Below are positions 25,339-32,937 of a stretch of DNA of 61,771 nucleotides, piece after piece. Made by a program: the position numbers and the translations under genes. The stretch's first letter is position 1. Each line of letters starts with the position of its first letter. This DNA is from a bacterium HR17 (GTDB lineage: Bacteria > Armatimonadota > Fervidibacteria > Fervidibacterales > Fervidibacteraceae). Under the pieces are notes generated by a model. That model searched no databases and had not been told where the DNA came from. It saw nothing but the letters and a program-made list of their open reading frames with translations. The stretch covers positions 1-61,771 of the forward strand of contig BEHT01000020.1 of the NCBI GenBank assembly GCA_002898575.1, in the 5' to 3' direction.

Positions 25339-25408
25339 CTATTTGACCTTGCTGCGCCGTCAATAGTGCGTGCACTGCAGAGTTAGGCGCGGAAGGAACT
25401 ACGCATGC

Positions 25409-26332
25409 ATGTGGGCGATTGAAACGCGGGACTTGACCAAAGTGTTTCGGACGCTGACGGGCAAAGCGGTGACGGCGGTGAGCGGGTTGAACTTGCGCGT
25501 GCCCGTCGGGGATGTGTTCGGGTTTCTCGGTCCGAACGGGGCGGGCAAGACGACGACGCTGCAGTTGCTCTTGGGCAACATGCGCCCGACGCGCGGGACA
25601 GCGTTCCTCTTCGGGCACCCCGTCGGAGACCCGGAAATCCGTCGCCTCGTCGGCTACCTACCCGAAAAGTTTCAGTTCCACGACTTCTTGACTGCCGAAG
25701 AGTTTTTGGATTTCCACGCCCGCCTGCACGGTTTACCGGCGCGTTTGCGGCGCCAGCGCGTTGACGCTGTGTTGGAATTCGTTGGGTTACAGCAACGACG
25801 GCGTTCCAAACTCCGTGAGTTTTCGCGGGGCATGCTGCAGCGGTTGGGGCTTGCCCAAGCGTTGCTCAACGAACCGCGCCTCGTCATCTTGGACGAGCCG
25901 ACTTCCGCCTTAGACCCGCTGGGGCGACGGGCGGTGCGCGACCTCATCGTGCAGTTGAAGGCACAAGGCGTCACCGTGTTCCTCAATTCCCACCTGCTCA
26001 GCGAAGTGGAGATGACTTGTGACACCGTCGCCATCATCAACAGAGGACGGCTCCTCTTTCAAGGACAGTTGAGGGAATTGCTGCAAGTGCCGACGCAGTT
26101 GGACATCCGCGTCCAAAACCCGTCGCCGCAATGGCAACGCATCGCAGCGGCGTTCGGGGAAATCGTCGCGGTCAACGGTGATGTGTTGTCCGTGCGAACG
26201 CGCGACGAAAATGCGGTGCCCGATTTGGTCGTGGCGCTGGTCAATGCAGGTGCGCGGTTGCTTAGCGTTGTGCCGAAACGCTTATCGCTGGAAGATTTGT
26301 TCGTGCAGGTGGTCACCGATGAGCGGCGCTGA
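25409..26332 (+). CDS. ABC transporter ATP-binding protein
   Basis: 307-residue ATPase of the CcmA/DrrA-like group, energising the membrane protein encoded next. It has Walker A GPNGAGKTT (~residues 42-50), signature FSRGMLQRLG (an RGM variant of LSGGQ usual in this subgroup), Walker B RLVILDEPTSALD and the H-loop NSHLLSEVE. A C-terminal regulatory-type extension follows. ATG 25409 lies 11 nt after GGAAGGA. The gene overlaps the permease start by 14 nt. It sits behind a promoter and a long structured leader. Confidence 0.92.
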   Translation: MWAIETRDLTKVFRTLTGKAVTAVSGLNLRVPVGDVFGFLGPNGAGKTTTLQLLLGNMRPTRGTAFLFGHPVGDPEIRRLVGYLPEKFQFHDFLTAEEFLDFHARLHGLPARLRRQRVDAVLEFVGLQQRRRSKLREFSRGMLQRLGLAQALLNEPRLVILDEPTSALDPLGRRAVRDLIVQLKAQGVTVFLNSHLLSEVEMTCDTVAIINRGRLLFQGQLRELLQVPTQLDIRVQNPSPQWQRIAAAFGEIVAVNGDVLSVRTRDENAVPDLVVALVNAGARLLSVVPKRLSLEDLFVQVVTDERR

Positions 26333-27209
26333 GCGCCTCAGCGTTCTCGCGGCACCAACGGCTTCGCCGTGGCAGCGATGGGTCGTGCCTGTCTTCGCCA
26401 TCGCCTGTCTGACGGTCAAGGAAGCGACACGACGGTGGGCGTTCATCGGTGGGTTACTGTTGGGTGCGGGCATGATGGCGTTGCTGGCATATGTGTTCGC
26501 GAATGTGCGCCGACATGGCGAATTCCTACCGGCGGAGGTACAAGCGAGCCTCGTCGTTCACTTCGGCTTGGTCATCACCCGCTTTTTCAGCGCCGTCATG
26601 GCGACGGCGCTGGCGTGCGGCGCGATTGCGACGGAGTTGGAGCGCGGGACGCTGACGCTCGTCGTCACCAAACCTATCCGACGATGGCAAATCGTCGTCG
26701 GCAAATGGCTGGGGTTTGCGTTCGTGCTCACCCTCAACCAATTGATTTGGCTGGCGGTGATTGAATGGGGTGCGTGGAACCGTTTGGGACAATGGCATTG
26801 GGGCGTTTGGAAGGCAGGCGCGATCGGGTTGCTTTACCCGCTGCTGTTCACCAGCCTCAACCTGCTGCTGTCGGTGCATTTGCCTTGGATTTTTGTGGCA
26901 CTGTTGTCGCTCGTCTTCATGGGCATCGGTTGGTCGGAGACAGCGATGCGCAACATCGGGACACTGGCGAATTTACCTCGTCTGCTGACGCTTTCACAAA
27001 TTGCAGGCTACCTGATGCCGACGGGGCGCTTGGCGCGCTGGATGGTCGTGCGCAGCGAAGTGCTGGATCTCGTGCCCCGCCTCAGCGGACCGCCCGGCGT
27101 GGAAATGCCGGCGCCGACCGTCGGGGACTTGCTGTATGTCACCGCTTACATCGTGGGGGCGTTACTGTTGGCGTGTTGGCTGTTCGGGCGCAAAGAGATT
27201 GCAGGGTGA
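26319..27209 (+). CDS. ABC-2 family permease
   Basis: 296-residue membrane protein with about six hydrophobic segments and the cytoplasmic loop ATELERGTLTLVVTKPIRRWQIVVGK, characteristic of ABC-2 (NosY-like) permeases. It starts at ATG 26319 within the last codons of the ATPase gene, so translation is coupled. Together they form a two-gene ABC transporter, most likely an exporter. The cargo is not indicated by neighbours. It is convergent with the thioredoxin-like gene, 41 bp between stops. Confidence 0.9.
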   Translation: MSGAERLSVLAAPTASPWQRWVVPVFAIACLTVKEATRRWAFIGGLLLGAGMMALLAYVFANVRRHGEFLPAEVQASLVVHFGLVITRFFSAVMATALACGAIATELERGTLTLVVTKPIRRWQIVVGKWLGFAFVLTLNQLIWLAVIEWGAWNRLGQWHWGVWKAGAIGLLYPLLFTSLNLLLSVHLPWIFVALLSLVFMGIGWSETAMRNIGTLANLPRLLTLSQIAGYLMPTGRLARWMVVRSEVLDLVPRLSGPPGVEMPAPTVGDLLYVTAYIVGALLLACWLFGRKEIAG

Positions 27210-27250
27210 AGCGCAAAGCCGAAAGACAACGGCGCCGCGCGACACGCCCA

Positions 27251-27820
27251 TCAACTCGTAAACAGGAACGACACGCGCTCTGCCCATTCGGTGTCGGGAT
27301 AGTTGTTCCACACCTGCGTCCACGCTGCCTTGAGCCCTTCAAGGTCACCGCCTTTGTAGCGGGCGACGCCGAGCCAGAACAAGGCTTCCGCGGCGACGCT
27401 GGGGTAGCGTTGCGCTGCCTCTTCAAACCGCTGAGCGGCGCTTGCAAAGTCGCTGCGATGGAACGCTGCAAACCCTTGCACCAGCACCAACTTGCCCAAC
27501 AGTCGCTCTTTGCCGATGAAGCCCTCAAAACGCAACTGCTCTACGCCGTCACCGTCAGCGACCAACAGCGTGGGTGTCCAACGGACATGATATTGTTGCG
27601 CCACTTGTTGAGCGTCGGCGTCCTCAAGGATGTTGAGTTTGACAGGGACAAAGGTTTGTGTGATAGCGTGCGCCACTTCAGGGTCAGGGTAGACAGCGGC
27701 ATCCAGCCGCACACACCCGCCTCAGCGGGGCGCGGCGGAAAAATCGGCGAAAACGAGTTTACCTTCCTGTTTCGCCCGGCGCAAGGCGTTTTCCCATTTC
27801 GTCTCCCACTGAATTGCCAT
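27251..27820 (-). CDS. Thioredoxin-like protein with in-frame TGA, probable selenoprotein (UGGC motif)
   Basis: A frame of 190 codons from ATG 27820 (behind GGAGGTGAG, 7 nt) to the stop at 27251 is broken only by TGA at 27722-27724, codon 33. Read through, it gives a thioredoxin-fold start (residues 1-32, with LVFADFSAAP), then U33-G-G-C36, aligning with the thioredoxin CxxC, then the continuing fold (YPDPEVAHAI, FVPVKLNI, VRWTPTLLV with the cis-proline) and a C-terminal TPR-like half (GFAAFHRSDFASAAQRFEEA). Just after the TGA, GCGGC-TGGAT-GCCGC can form a hairpin whose loop has G at position 2, 18 nt past the TGA, as in bacterial SECIS elements. Without readthrough a GTG at 27712 would give only a truncated protein lacking the active site. 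A Sec apparatus is not in the window, so recent nonsense mutation remains possible. Confidence 0.72.
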
Positions 27821-27878
27821 TGCTCACTCACCTCCGCCGCAAAAGTTTAGCCCACCGATAGCGTTTCGTTAGAGCGCC

Positions 27879-28961
27879 TTAACTTGTCCGTGCCTTCTCC
27901 ATCGCCCAACATGCAGCGGCAGCAGGCGCCAAAAAGAGCGCGGGGTCATCGTCAAATTGCCGTCCCATGCTCTCCAACGGCACCTCGTGCTGACGCAGCA
28001 ACGCGATTGCCGCGTCACCCGCCCACCAAACGACCTCGTGACAGTCGGCGATGCCTGACGCTGCCAGTTGGCTCCGCAAAGTGACGGTTTGTTTTGCGTC
28101 GGACAGCAGCGGGAACACGACCGTCGCCCGCGTGTGGGTCAGCCGGGTTAGCACGGTGACAGTGTGGTGGCTGATGCCCCGGTGACGGGGGCGGGGATCG
28201 GCGAAACTGAGGCGGGGTGCGACGACCGCGCGCCCATGCAAATCGTTCACGGCGTCAATCAACCAACCCATCTCCACGCCCGAAAAACCTAAGGGCGTCG
28301 CAGTGCCTAAATGCCCTGGTCCTGATGCGACGATGGCGGCGTCGGCTTCCAACGCTTTGGCGCACAGCAGCGCCGTGTAGGCGTTGACGCACTCTACATC
28401 GCCGCCGAAGGCTTGCCCGCAAGTGATGGTGACATCCAGCAAGCCAGCGGTTTTCAGCCGGCGCACCAACCGACTGAAAGGCAAGGGCAACGCAGCGCTG
28501 TCGGTCATGATGTAAGCGACTTTGGCGTCGGGTTTGACAACTTTGATGCCAGCGGCAGCCGGAGCGAGGAAACTGTGCAAGGGACAAAGGATGACGGGTA
28601 ACCCGTCCAACGCGTCGGTGCGCAACAGCGCGTCCCGCAGTGGGTTGCCCTGCTCCTCGGCGCAAGTGACATTGACTTGCAGCGGCGTGTAGCGGAGTTT
28701 GACGATGTGCCCCGACTGGCGCGCCTCGCAATTGGGACGGGTCAGGTTGGCGACGACAAAGTGATAGCCGCCGGTGCCCAAGCCTAACTCCACTGCGATG
28801 ACATTGAGCAGGACTGCGTCGCCCTGTCGCACCTCACCCGTCAACTCCGGGTAGGCGACGGCGCGGGCGACTTCGCCGTCTTCCGTCCCGACCTCCAACT
28901 CCTGCACCGCGTCGTCGTGATAGGTCACGGCGCGGACAAAGCCGGCAATGAACCGCCGCAT
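27879..28961 (-). CDS. DUF3866 family protein
   Basis: 360-residue protein of the DUF3866 family, of unknown function. Family-like features are the N-terminal segment with repeated VGTEDGEVARAVAYPELTG, then VAVELGLGTGGYHFVVANL, PVILCPLHSFLAPAA, and TITCGQAFGGDVECVNAYTALL. The glycine-rich VASGPGHLGTATPLGFSG suggests a nucleotide- or phosphate-binding loop, but that is only a guess. No signal peptide. It is divergent from the LarA-like gene. I do not assign a function. Confidence 0.82.
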   Translation of the reverse strand: MRRFIAGFVRAVTYHDDAVQELEVGTEDGEVARAVAYPELTGEVRQGDAVLLNVIAVELGLGTGGYHFVVANLTRPNCEARQSGHIVKLRYTPLQVNVTCAEEQGNPLRDALLRTDALDGLPVILCPLHSFLAPAAAGIKVVKPDAKVAYIMTDSAALPLPFSRLVRRLKTAGLLDVTITCGQAFGGDVECVNAYTALLCAKALEADAAIVASGPGHLGTATPLGFSGVEMGWLIDAVNDLHGRAVVAPRLSFADPRPRHRGISHHTVTVLTRLTHTRATVVFPLLSDAKQTVTLRSQLAASGIADCHEVVWWAGDAAIALLRQHEVPLESMGRQFDDDPALFLAPAAAACWAMEKARTS

Positions 28962-29034
28962 TTAACGCCACCTCGCTCCCTACTGGCAAACGGTTTTTTT
29001 GGACATTTGGCATCTCACGGCGATCGTCGCACGC

Positions 29035-29040
29035 TACAAT
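29035..29040 (+). promoter_or_regulatory. Possible -10 element of the LarA-like gene
   Basis: TACAAT lies 74 nt upstream of the proposed GTG start in the DUF3866/LarA-like divergent region. A well-spaced -35 box is not visible (nearest TTGGCA is 22 nt upstream), so support is weak. Confidence 0.3.
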
Positions 29041-29108
29041 TTGGCGCGGTAGCGCGTCCTAAAGTAATGCGTGAAGTCTGCGTCAGGTGCAAGGGTGGTG
29101 ACTTGGTT

Positions 29109-30701
29109 GTGGTGACCGTGACGGAGCGGGCAGCGTTGGTCACCGTCGTGGAAAGCGAACGGCAAAAGTTTTTGCTGCATTACGGTGAAGGGTTCTTGTG
29201 GGAAAGTTTGCCTGTCGGGACTCGGGTCATTTACCCGCCTCCGCCCCTTGAACCCATCGCCGATGTGGACGCCGCTATTGAGCGGGCGTTAGAAAACCCC
29301 ATTAACGCCGACCCTTTATCAGCGCAACTGCGGCGCGGCATGCGGGTAACGATCGCCTTTGATGACCTGAGTTTGCCCTTACCCCCGATGCAAGCGCCCG
29401 ACATTCGTCAACGCATCATTGAGCGCCTCTTGCAAAAGTGTGCCGAGAAGGGCGTGGACGATGTGCACCTCATCGCCGCCATCGGCTTGCACCGCAAGAT
29501 GACGACAGACGAATTGCGCCATCAGGTCGGCGACCGCGTGTTGAAAGCTTTTTACCCGCTGCGGCTTTACTGCCATGACGCCGAAGACACCCGTAACCTC
29601 GTGTTTATGGGTAAGACGGAGGTAGGTGAAGAAGTATGGCTCAACCGACGCGTCGCCGAGAGCGACTTGGTCATCTATGTCAACATCAACCTGTCACCGA
29701 TGGACGGCGGGCACAAATCGTTGGTGACGGGGTTGACCAACTACGCCACGCTGCGCCACCACCACAACGCCCCCATGTTGCTGACCTCATTTTACATGGA
29801 CCCGCCCCGTTCACCTTTTCACGGCGTTTTGCAGCGGCAAGGGCGGTTGATTGAGCGGCACATCCGCCACTTCCAGATTGAGACCGTCCTAAACACCGAC
29901 ACTTTCCCTCCCCTCTTTGCCTTTTTACAAAAGCGTGAGAGCGAGTGGACGGTGTGGGACAAAACTTGGTTCAGCGTCGTCCGCACGGTGTGTCGTTGGG
30001 CGCCCTTTGAGCTCAATTGGCGCGTTTGGCAGGGGGTGCGGGCGCCCTACGGCGTCATCGGCATTTACGCAGGTGAAGTGGAAAGCGTGCACGAACGCAC
30101 TTTGCAACGCTTAGCCGAGCAGCAAGAGGTGGAAGTCAACGGGCAGACCGACATCGTGATCTGCGGCGTGCCTTACCTTTGCCCCTACAATGTCAACAGC
30201 GTCATGAACCCGATTTTGGTTTTCTGTTTGACGCTGGGCTACACCTTCCACCTGATGTCCATCGGCAAACCGCTTTTGCGGCAAGGCGGTGTCCTCATCT
30301 TCACACACCCGCTCTACGAACGCTTTCACGAACAGCACCATCCCAGTTATGTGGATTTTTGGCGCTATGTGTTGCCACAAACGCGCGACCCCAAAGAGAT
30401 GGAACAGCGGTTTGAAACAGCCTTTGCGACCGATGAGCGTTACATTCAGGCTTATCGCCGCGACTACGCGTATCACGGCGTCCATCCCTTCTACATGTGG
30501 TATTGGGGCAGTTTGGGAGCGATGTATGCGGGCAAAGTGATTTTCGTCGGTGCCACCAAACATGTCGCAGAACGGTTGGGTGTGGAGACAGCACCGTCGT
30601 TGCGCGAAGCCATCGCCATGGCGAAAAGTTTTCTCGGCAACGCTGACGCGTCCATCACTTACTTTCACTTCCCGCCGATCTTTTCCTGTCGGGTGCGTTG
30701 A
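29109..30701 (+). CDS. LarA-like (DUF2088, lactate racemase domain) protein
   Basis: About 530 residues with similarity to the nickel-pincer racemase LarA. The central part has AFDDLSLPLPPM, AAIGLHRKMTTDEL (matching the G-x-HR-x-MT helix with its catalytic His), GEEVWLNRRVAESDLVIYVN and GGHKSLVTGL (matching SGGRK with its lysine). The second catalytic-histidine segment (PHxxAG in LarA) reads NLSPMDGG, so His is missing and the protein may not be a standard racemase. It is ~100 residues longer than LarA, with a large C-terminal half rich in aromatic residues. LarB, LarC and LarE are not adjacent. GTG 29109 follows AAGGGTGG by 8 nt; ATG 29067 in the same frame is an alternative without a binding site. 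Confidence 0.72.
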   Translation: MVTVTERAALVTVVESERQKFLLHYGEGFLWESLPVGTRVIYPPPPLEPIADVDAAIERALENPINADPLSAQLRRGMRVTIAFDDLSLPLPPMQAPDIRQRIIERLLQKCAEKGVDDVHLIAAIGLHRKMTTDELRHQVGDRVLKAFYPLRLYCHDAEDTRNLVFMGKTEVGEEVWLNRRVAESDLVIYVNINLSPMDGGHKSLVTGLTNYATLRHHHNAPMLLTSFYMDPPRSPFHGVLQRQGRLIERHIRHFQIETVLNTDTFPPLFAFLQKRESEWTVWDKTWFSVVRTVCRWAPFELNWRVWQGVRAPYGVIGIYAGEVESVHERTLQRLAEQQEVEVNGQTDIVICGVPYLCPYNVNSVMNPILVFCLTLGYTFHLMSIGKPLLRQGGVLIFTHPLYERFHEQHHPSYVDFWRYVLPQTRDPKEMEQRFETAFATDERYIQAYRRDYAYHGVHPFYMWYWGSLGAMYAGKVIFVGATKHVAERLGVETAPSLREAIAMAKSFLGNADASITYFHFPPIFSCRVR

Positions 30702-30715
30702 TCTGACCCGAAGGG

Positions 30716-30744
30716 TTGATTTTCAGTGCATCGTGTGTTATAAG
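30716..30744 (+). promoter_or_regulatory. Sigma70-type promoter of the small basic peptide gene
   Basis: TTGATT (30716-30721), exactly 17 nt, TATAAG (30739-30744). It is one of the best promoter matches in the window. The transcript would start near 30751 and end at the terminator at 30913-30950, about 200 nt. Confidence 0.65.
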
Positions 30745-30765
30745 TGATAGCGGTGATGCCATCCT

Positions 30766-30800
30766 CTCGCCGACGGGTTTGGGGGTTGCCCGACGGCGAG
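30766..30800 (+). promoter_or_regulatory. Leader hairpin of the small peptide transcript
   Basis: CTCGCCG-A-CGGG (30766-30777) pairs with CCCG-A-CGGCGAG (30789-30800): eleven base pairs with one A-A mismatch and an 11-nt loop. It sits between the promoter and the ribosome binding site, ending 33 nt before the ATG. It may stabilise the mRNA or control it. Confidence 0.5.
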
Positions 30801-30833
30801 CAATGAAACTCTTCAACGAAGGGGGTGCCAGGG

Positions 30834-30902
30834 ATGGCGCAGAAGAAGGCGACCGGCGGCAAGAAAGCCGCTGGCGGCAAGAAGACCAGCAAGAAGAAGT
30901 AG
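30834..30902 (+). CDS. Very small lysine-rich basic peptide (22 residues)
   Basis: ATG 30834 to TAG 30902 encodes 22 residues with ten lysines, built from KKA-TGG-KKA-AGG-KKT-type units. It resembles the basic tails of bacterial histone H1-like proteins and ribosomal proteins, so nucleic acid binding is the likely property; no family can be named. GGGGGTG lies 6 nt upstream of the ATG. The gene has its own promoter (TTGATT-17-TATAAG), a structured leader, and a perfect 14-bp terminator 11 nt after the stop, so the transcription unit looks real. The RNA itself might be the functional product. Confidence 0.65.
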   Translation: MAQKKATGGKKAAGGKKTSKKK

Positions 30903-30912
30903 CCCTTCAACG

Positions 30913-30950
30913 GCGAAAGCGCACCGTCTCAGCGGTGCGCTTTCGCTTTT
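30913..30950 (+). terminator. Strong intrinsic terminator
   Basis: Perfect 14-bp stem (30913-30926 with 30933-30946), 6-nt loop TCTCAG, then TTTT. It ends the small basic peptide transcript. On the other strand it could also stop transcription of the convergent hydrolase gene ending at 30991. Confidence 0.9.
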
Positions 30951-30990
30951 ACCTCGCCGAAGATTTTTTGCCGCGCCGCACTTTCCCCCC

Positions 30991-31689
30991 TCAAATTTCC
31001 ACCGATTCGCCCGGCTGCAAAACGCGCACCGTCGTTTGCGGGCACTCCGCTTGCACTTTCCGGGCAAACTCGTCAGGGTTCACTTCAATGACAGGGAAGG
31101 TGCCGTAGTGGATAGGCACCACGATTTTGGGGCGCAGCAACTTCGTCGCTTCTGTTGCGTCGTCCACGCCCATCGTAAAGTTGTCCCCGATGGGCAAAAA
31201 CGCCAAGTCAATCGGGTGACGGTCACCGATGAGCCTCATGTCGCCGAACAAACCCGTGTCACCGGCGTGGTAAATAGTCTTGCCACCTACGAACAACAAC
31301 ACGCCAGCGGGTGTTCCCGTGTAAACGATGGTGCCATCGTCTTCCACGAACGCCGAGCCGTGCCATGCAGGCACGAACTTCACGCGCCCAAACGGAAACG
31401 CGTGACTGCCGCCGATGTGCATCGGATGCACCTGTTTTGCACCTTTGCGCTGACAATAAGTCACCAATTCAAAGACGCCGATGATAGGGCAATTGTTGCG
31501 GTTGGCGATGGCGACCGCATCGCCCAAGTGGTCGCCGTGCCCGTGCGTGACGATCACGGCGGACACCGTCAGGTCTTCGGGTTTCGCCGCCGCTTTCGGG
31601 TTGCCCGTCAAAAACGGGTCAATCACGATGCTGTGTGTGCCGTCGCTGACCAGAACGCACGCGTGACCCAGAAAAGTTGCTTTCACCAT
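30991..31689 (-). CDS. UPF0173 family metal-dependent hydrolase (metallo-beta-lactamase fold)
   Basis: 232-residue cytoplasmic hydrolase of the metallo-beta-lactamase superfamily. The zinc motif THGHGDHLGD, the later HMHIGGSH..., AGDTGLFGDM and the final HYGTFP histidine are present in the order expected for UPF0173 proteins such as E. coli-type UlaG relatives. ATG 31689 follows GGAGGTGG by about 5 nt; the upstream extension of the frame is not needed. Substrate unknown. It is the last gene of a minus-strand run with the prenyl synthase and exonuclease VII genes. Confidence 0.9.
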   Translation of the reverse strand: MVKATFLGHACVLVSDGTHSIVIDPFLTGNPKAAAKPEDLTVSAVIVTHGHGDHLGDAVAIANRNNCPIIGVFELVTYCQRKGAKQVHPMHIGGSHAFPFGRVKFVPAWHGSAFVEDDGTIVYTGTPAGVLLFVGGKTIYHAGDTGLFGDMRLIGDRHPIDLAFLPIGDNFTMGVDDATEATKLLRPKIVVPIHYGTFPVIEVNPDEFARKVQAECPQTTVRVLQPGESVEI

Positions 31690-31726
31690 CGCGACCACCT
31701 CCATGTCATGTTTTTTGAGCGCGCCC

Positions 31727-32647
31727 TCACATTTGCCGCTCCAACAGAAACTGCGCCAGTGCCTCCAAGAGGTCGGCGCGTTCGTCAAGAGCGCGTAGTG
31801 CCTTGATAGCCTGGGCAACAGCGTCTTCCGCCAACCGGCGCGATCGCTCCAATCCGAACACCGTCGGGTAAGTCAGTTTCTTTTGTCGCTCATCTTTGCC
31901 GACGCTCTTGCCTAACTTCGCTGGATCACCCGTCACATCCAAAATATCGTCAGTGATCTGGAACGCCAGACCGAACCAGTAACCGAATTCGTGCAGCGCT
32001 GTCAGTTGCCTTGCTGTCGCGCCACCGATCAACCCACCGATGACACAGCAGGCGCGTATCAACGCCGCTGTTTTGCGTTCGTGGATGAGCCGCACCTTTT
32101 CAGGCGACCGGTCGGCGTAGCCAACTGCTTGCTCCATAATGTCCATCGCTTGCCCTCCGACAAGCCAGCGCGACCCAGCCGCTTCCGCCAAAGTGGCGAT
32201 GCACTTCACCACTGTCGCTGCGTCCACGCCGCGTTCGGGCAACTTCGTCGCCAACCATTCAAACGCCAGCGTTAACAGCGCGTCGCCGCACAACACCGCC
32301 ATGCCTTCGCCGAACACTTTATGACAAGTCGGTTTGCCTCGCCGAAAATCGTCGTCGTCCATGCAGGGCAAATCGTCATGGACGAGCGAGTAAGTGTGCA
32401 AGACCTCAACGGCGCAGGCGGCGGGCAGCGCCTTGTCTTCGTCGCCACCGACGATGCGGCAACTTTCCAACACCAAAAACGGGCGCAACCGCTTACCACC
32501 CGCCAGCACGCTGTAACGCATCGCGCGGTGCAGCGTTGACGGCAACTCGGTCTCCTTTGGCAGCCACGCGTCCAACGCTGCGTCCACTTTCCGGAGACAC
32601 AGCGTCCAGCGCTCTTGCAATATCGCCATCGCTTCAGTGGCGTTCAT
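31727..32647 (-). CDS. ispA: Polyprenyl diphosphate synthase (farnesyl/geranylgeranyl type)
   Basis: Chain-elongating prenyltransferase that condenses isopentenyl diphosphate with allylic diphosphates. The 306-residue protein has the first aspartate-rich motif DDLPCMDDDDFRRG and the second QITDDILDVTGD, plus the GGKRLRP substrate-binding motif and GKDERQKKLTYP. Length and the short-chain pattern fit farnesyl or geranylgeranyl diphosphate synthase. It directly follows xseB (26-nt gap); xseA-xseB-ispA is a common order in bacteria, usually followed by dxs, which is absent here. Confidence 0.92.
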   Translation of the reverse strand: MNATEAMAILQERWTLCLRKVDAALDAWLPKETELPSTLHRAMRYSVLAGGKRLRPFLVLESCRIVGGDEDKALPAACAVEVLHTYSLVHDDLPCMDDDDFRRGKPTCHKVFGEGMAVLCGDALLTLAFEWLATKLPERGVDAATVVKCIATLAEAAGSRWLVGGQAMDIMEQAVGYADRSPEKVRLIHERKTAALIRACCVIGGLIGGATARQLTALHEFGYWFGLAFQITDDILDVTGDPAKLGKSVGKDERQKKLTYPTVFGLERSRRLAEDAVAQAIKALRALDERADLLEALAQFLLERQM

Positions 32648-32673
32648 CGTTAGGTCACCTGTCGCAGAGAAGG

Positions 32674-32937
32674 CTACAGCGCATCGGGGTCAATTTCGTC
32701 CACACGCGCAGCGCCGTCGTCGCCCGCTGTTACAACTTTGATGCGTTTTTCGGCGGCGTTCAGTTTCCGCTCGCAGAATTGCCGTAGCCGCTGCCCCTCT
32801 TCGTAGAGACGCACCGTTTCATCCAACGGGAGTTCGCCCGATTCCAGCAACCGCACGATTTCTTCCAACCGCTCCATCGCCTCTTCAAAACTCATCGGTG
32901 CCTCTTCAGGCGACGGTTCAAAGGGTAGATGAGCCAT
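32674..32937 (-). CDS. xseB: Exonuclease VII small subunit
   Basis: 87-residue helical subunit that binds the large subunit in several copies. The family signature is clear: SFEEAMERLEEIVRLLESGELPLDETVRLYEEGQRL (read here in parts: SFEEAMERLEEIV, LLESGELPLDE, LYEEGQRL). The start codon overlaps the end of xseA by 20 nt, so the subunits are translated together. Confidence 0.95.
   Translation of the reverse strand: MAHLPFEPSPEEAPMSFEEAMERLEEIVRLLESGELPLDETVRLYEEGQRLRQFCERKLNAAEKRIKVVTAGDDGAARVDEIDPDAL

Noticed and set aside
24857-25618. A 253-codon minus-strand frame upstream of the second ABC operon
   Set aside because: Its N-terminal part is antisense to the ABC ATPase and the rest has no start signal or homology; only a short hydrophobic stretch is protein-like, so at most it is a remnant.
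27541-27831. A separate 96-codon frame at the start of the thioredoxin-like locus, suggesting a frameshifted pseudogene
   Set aside because: The correct frame continues without shift on both sides of the TGA, so no frameshift is needed; the 96-codon frame is an out-of-frame shadow.
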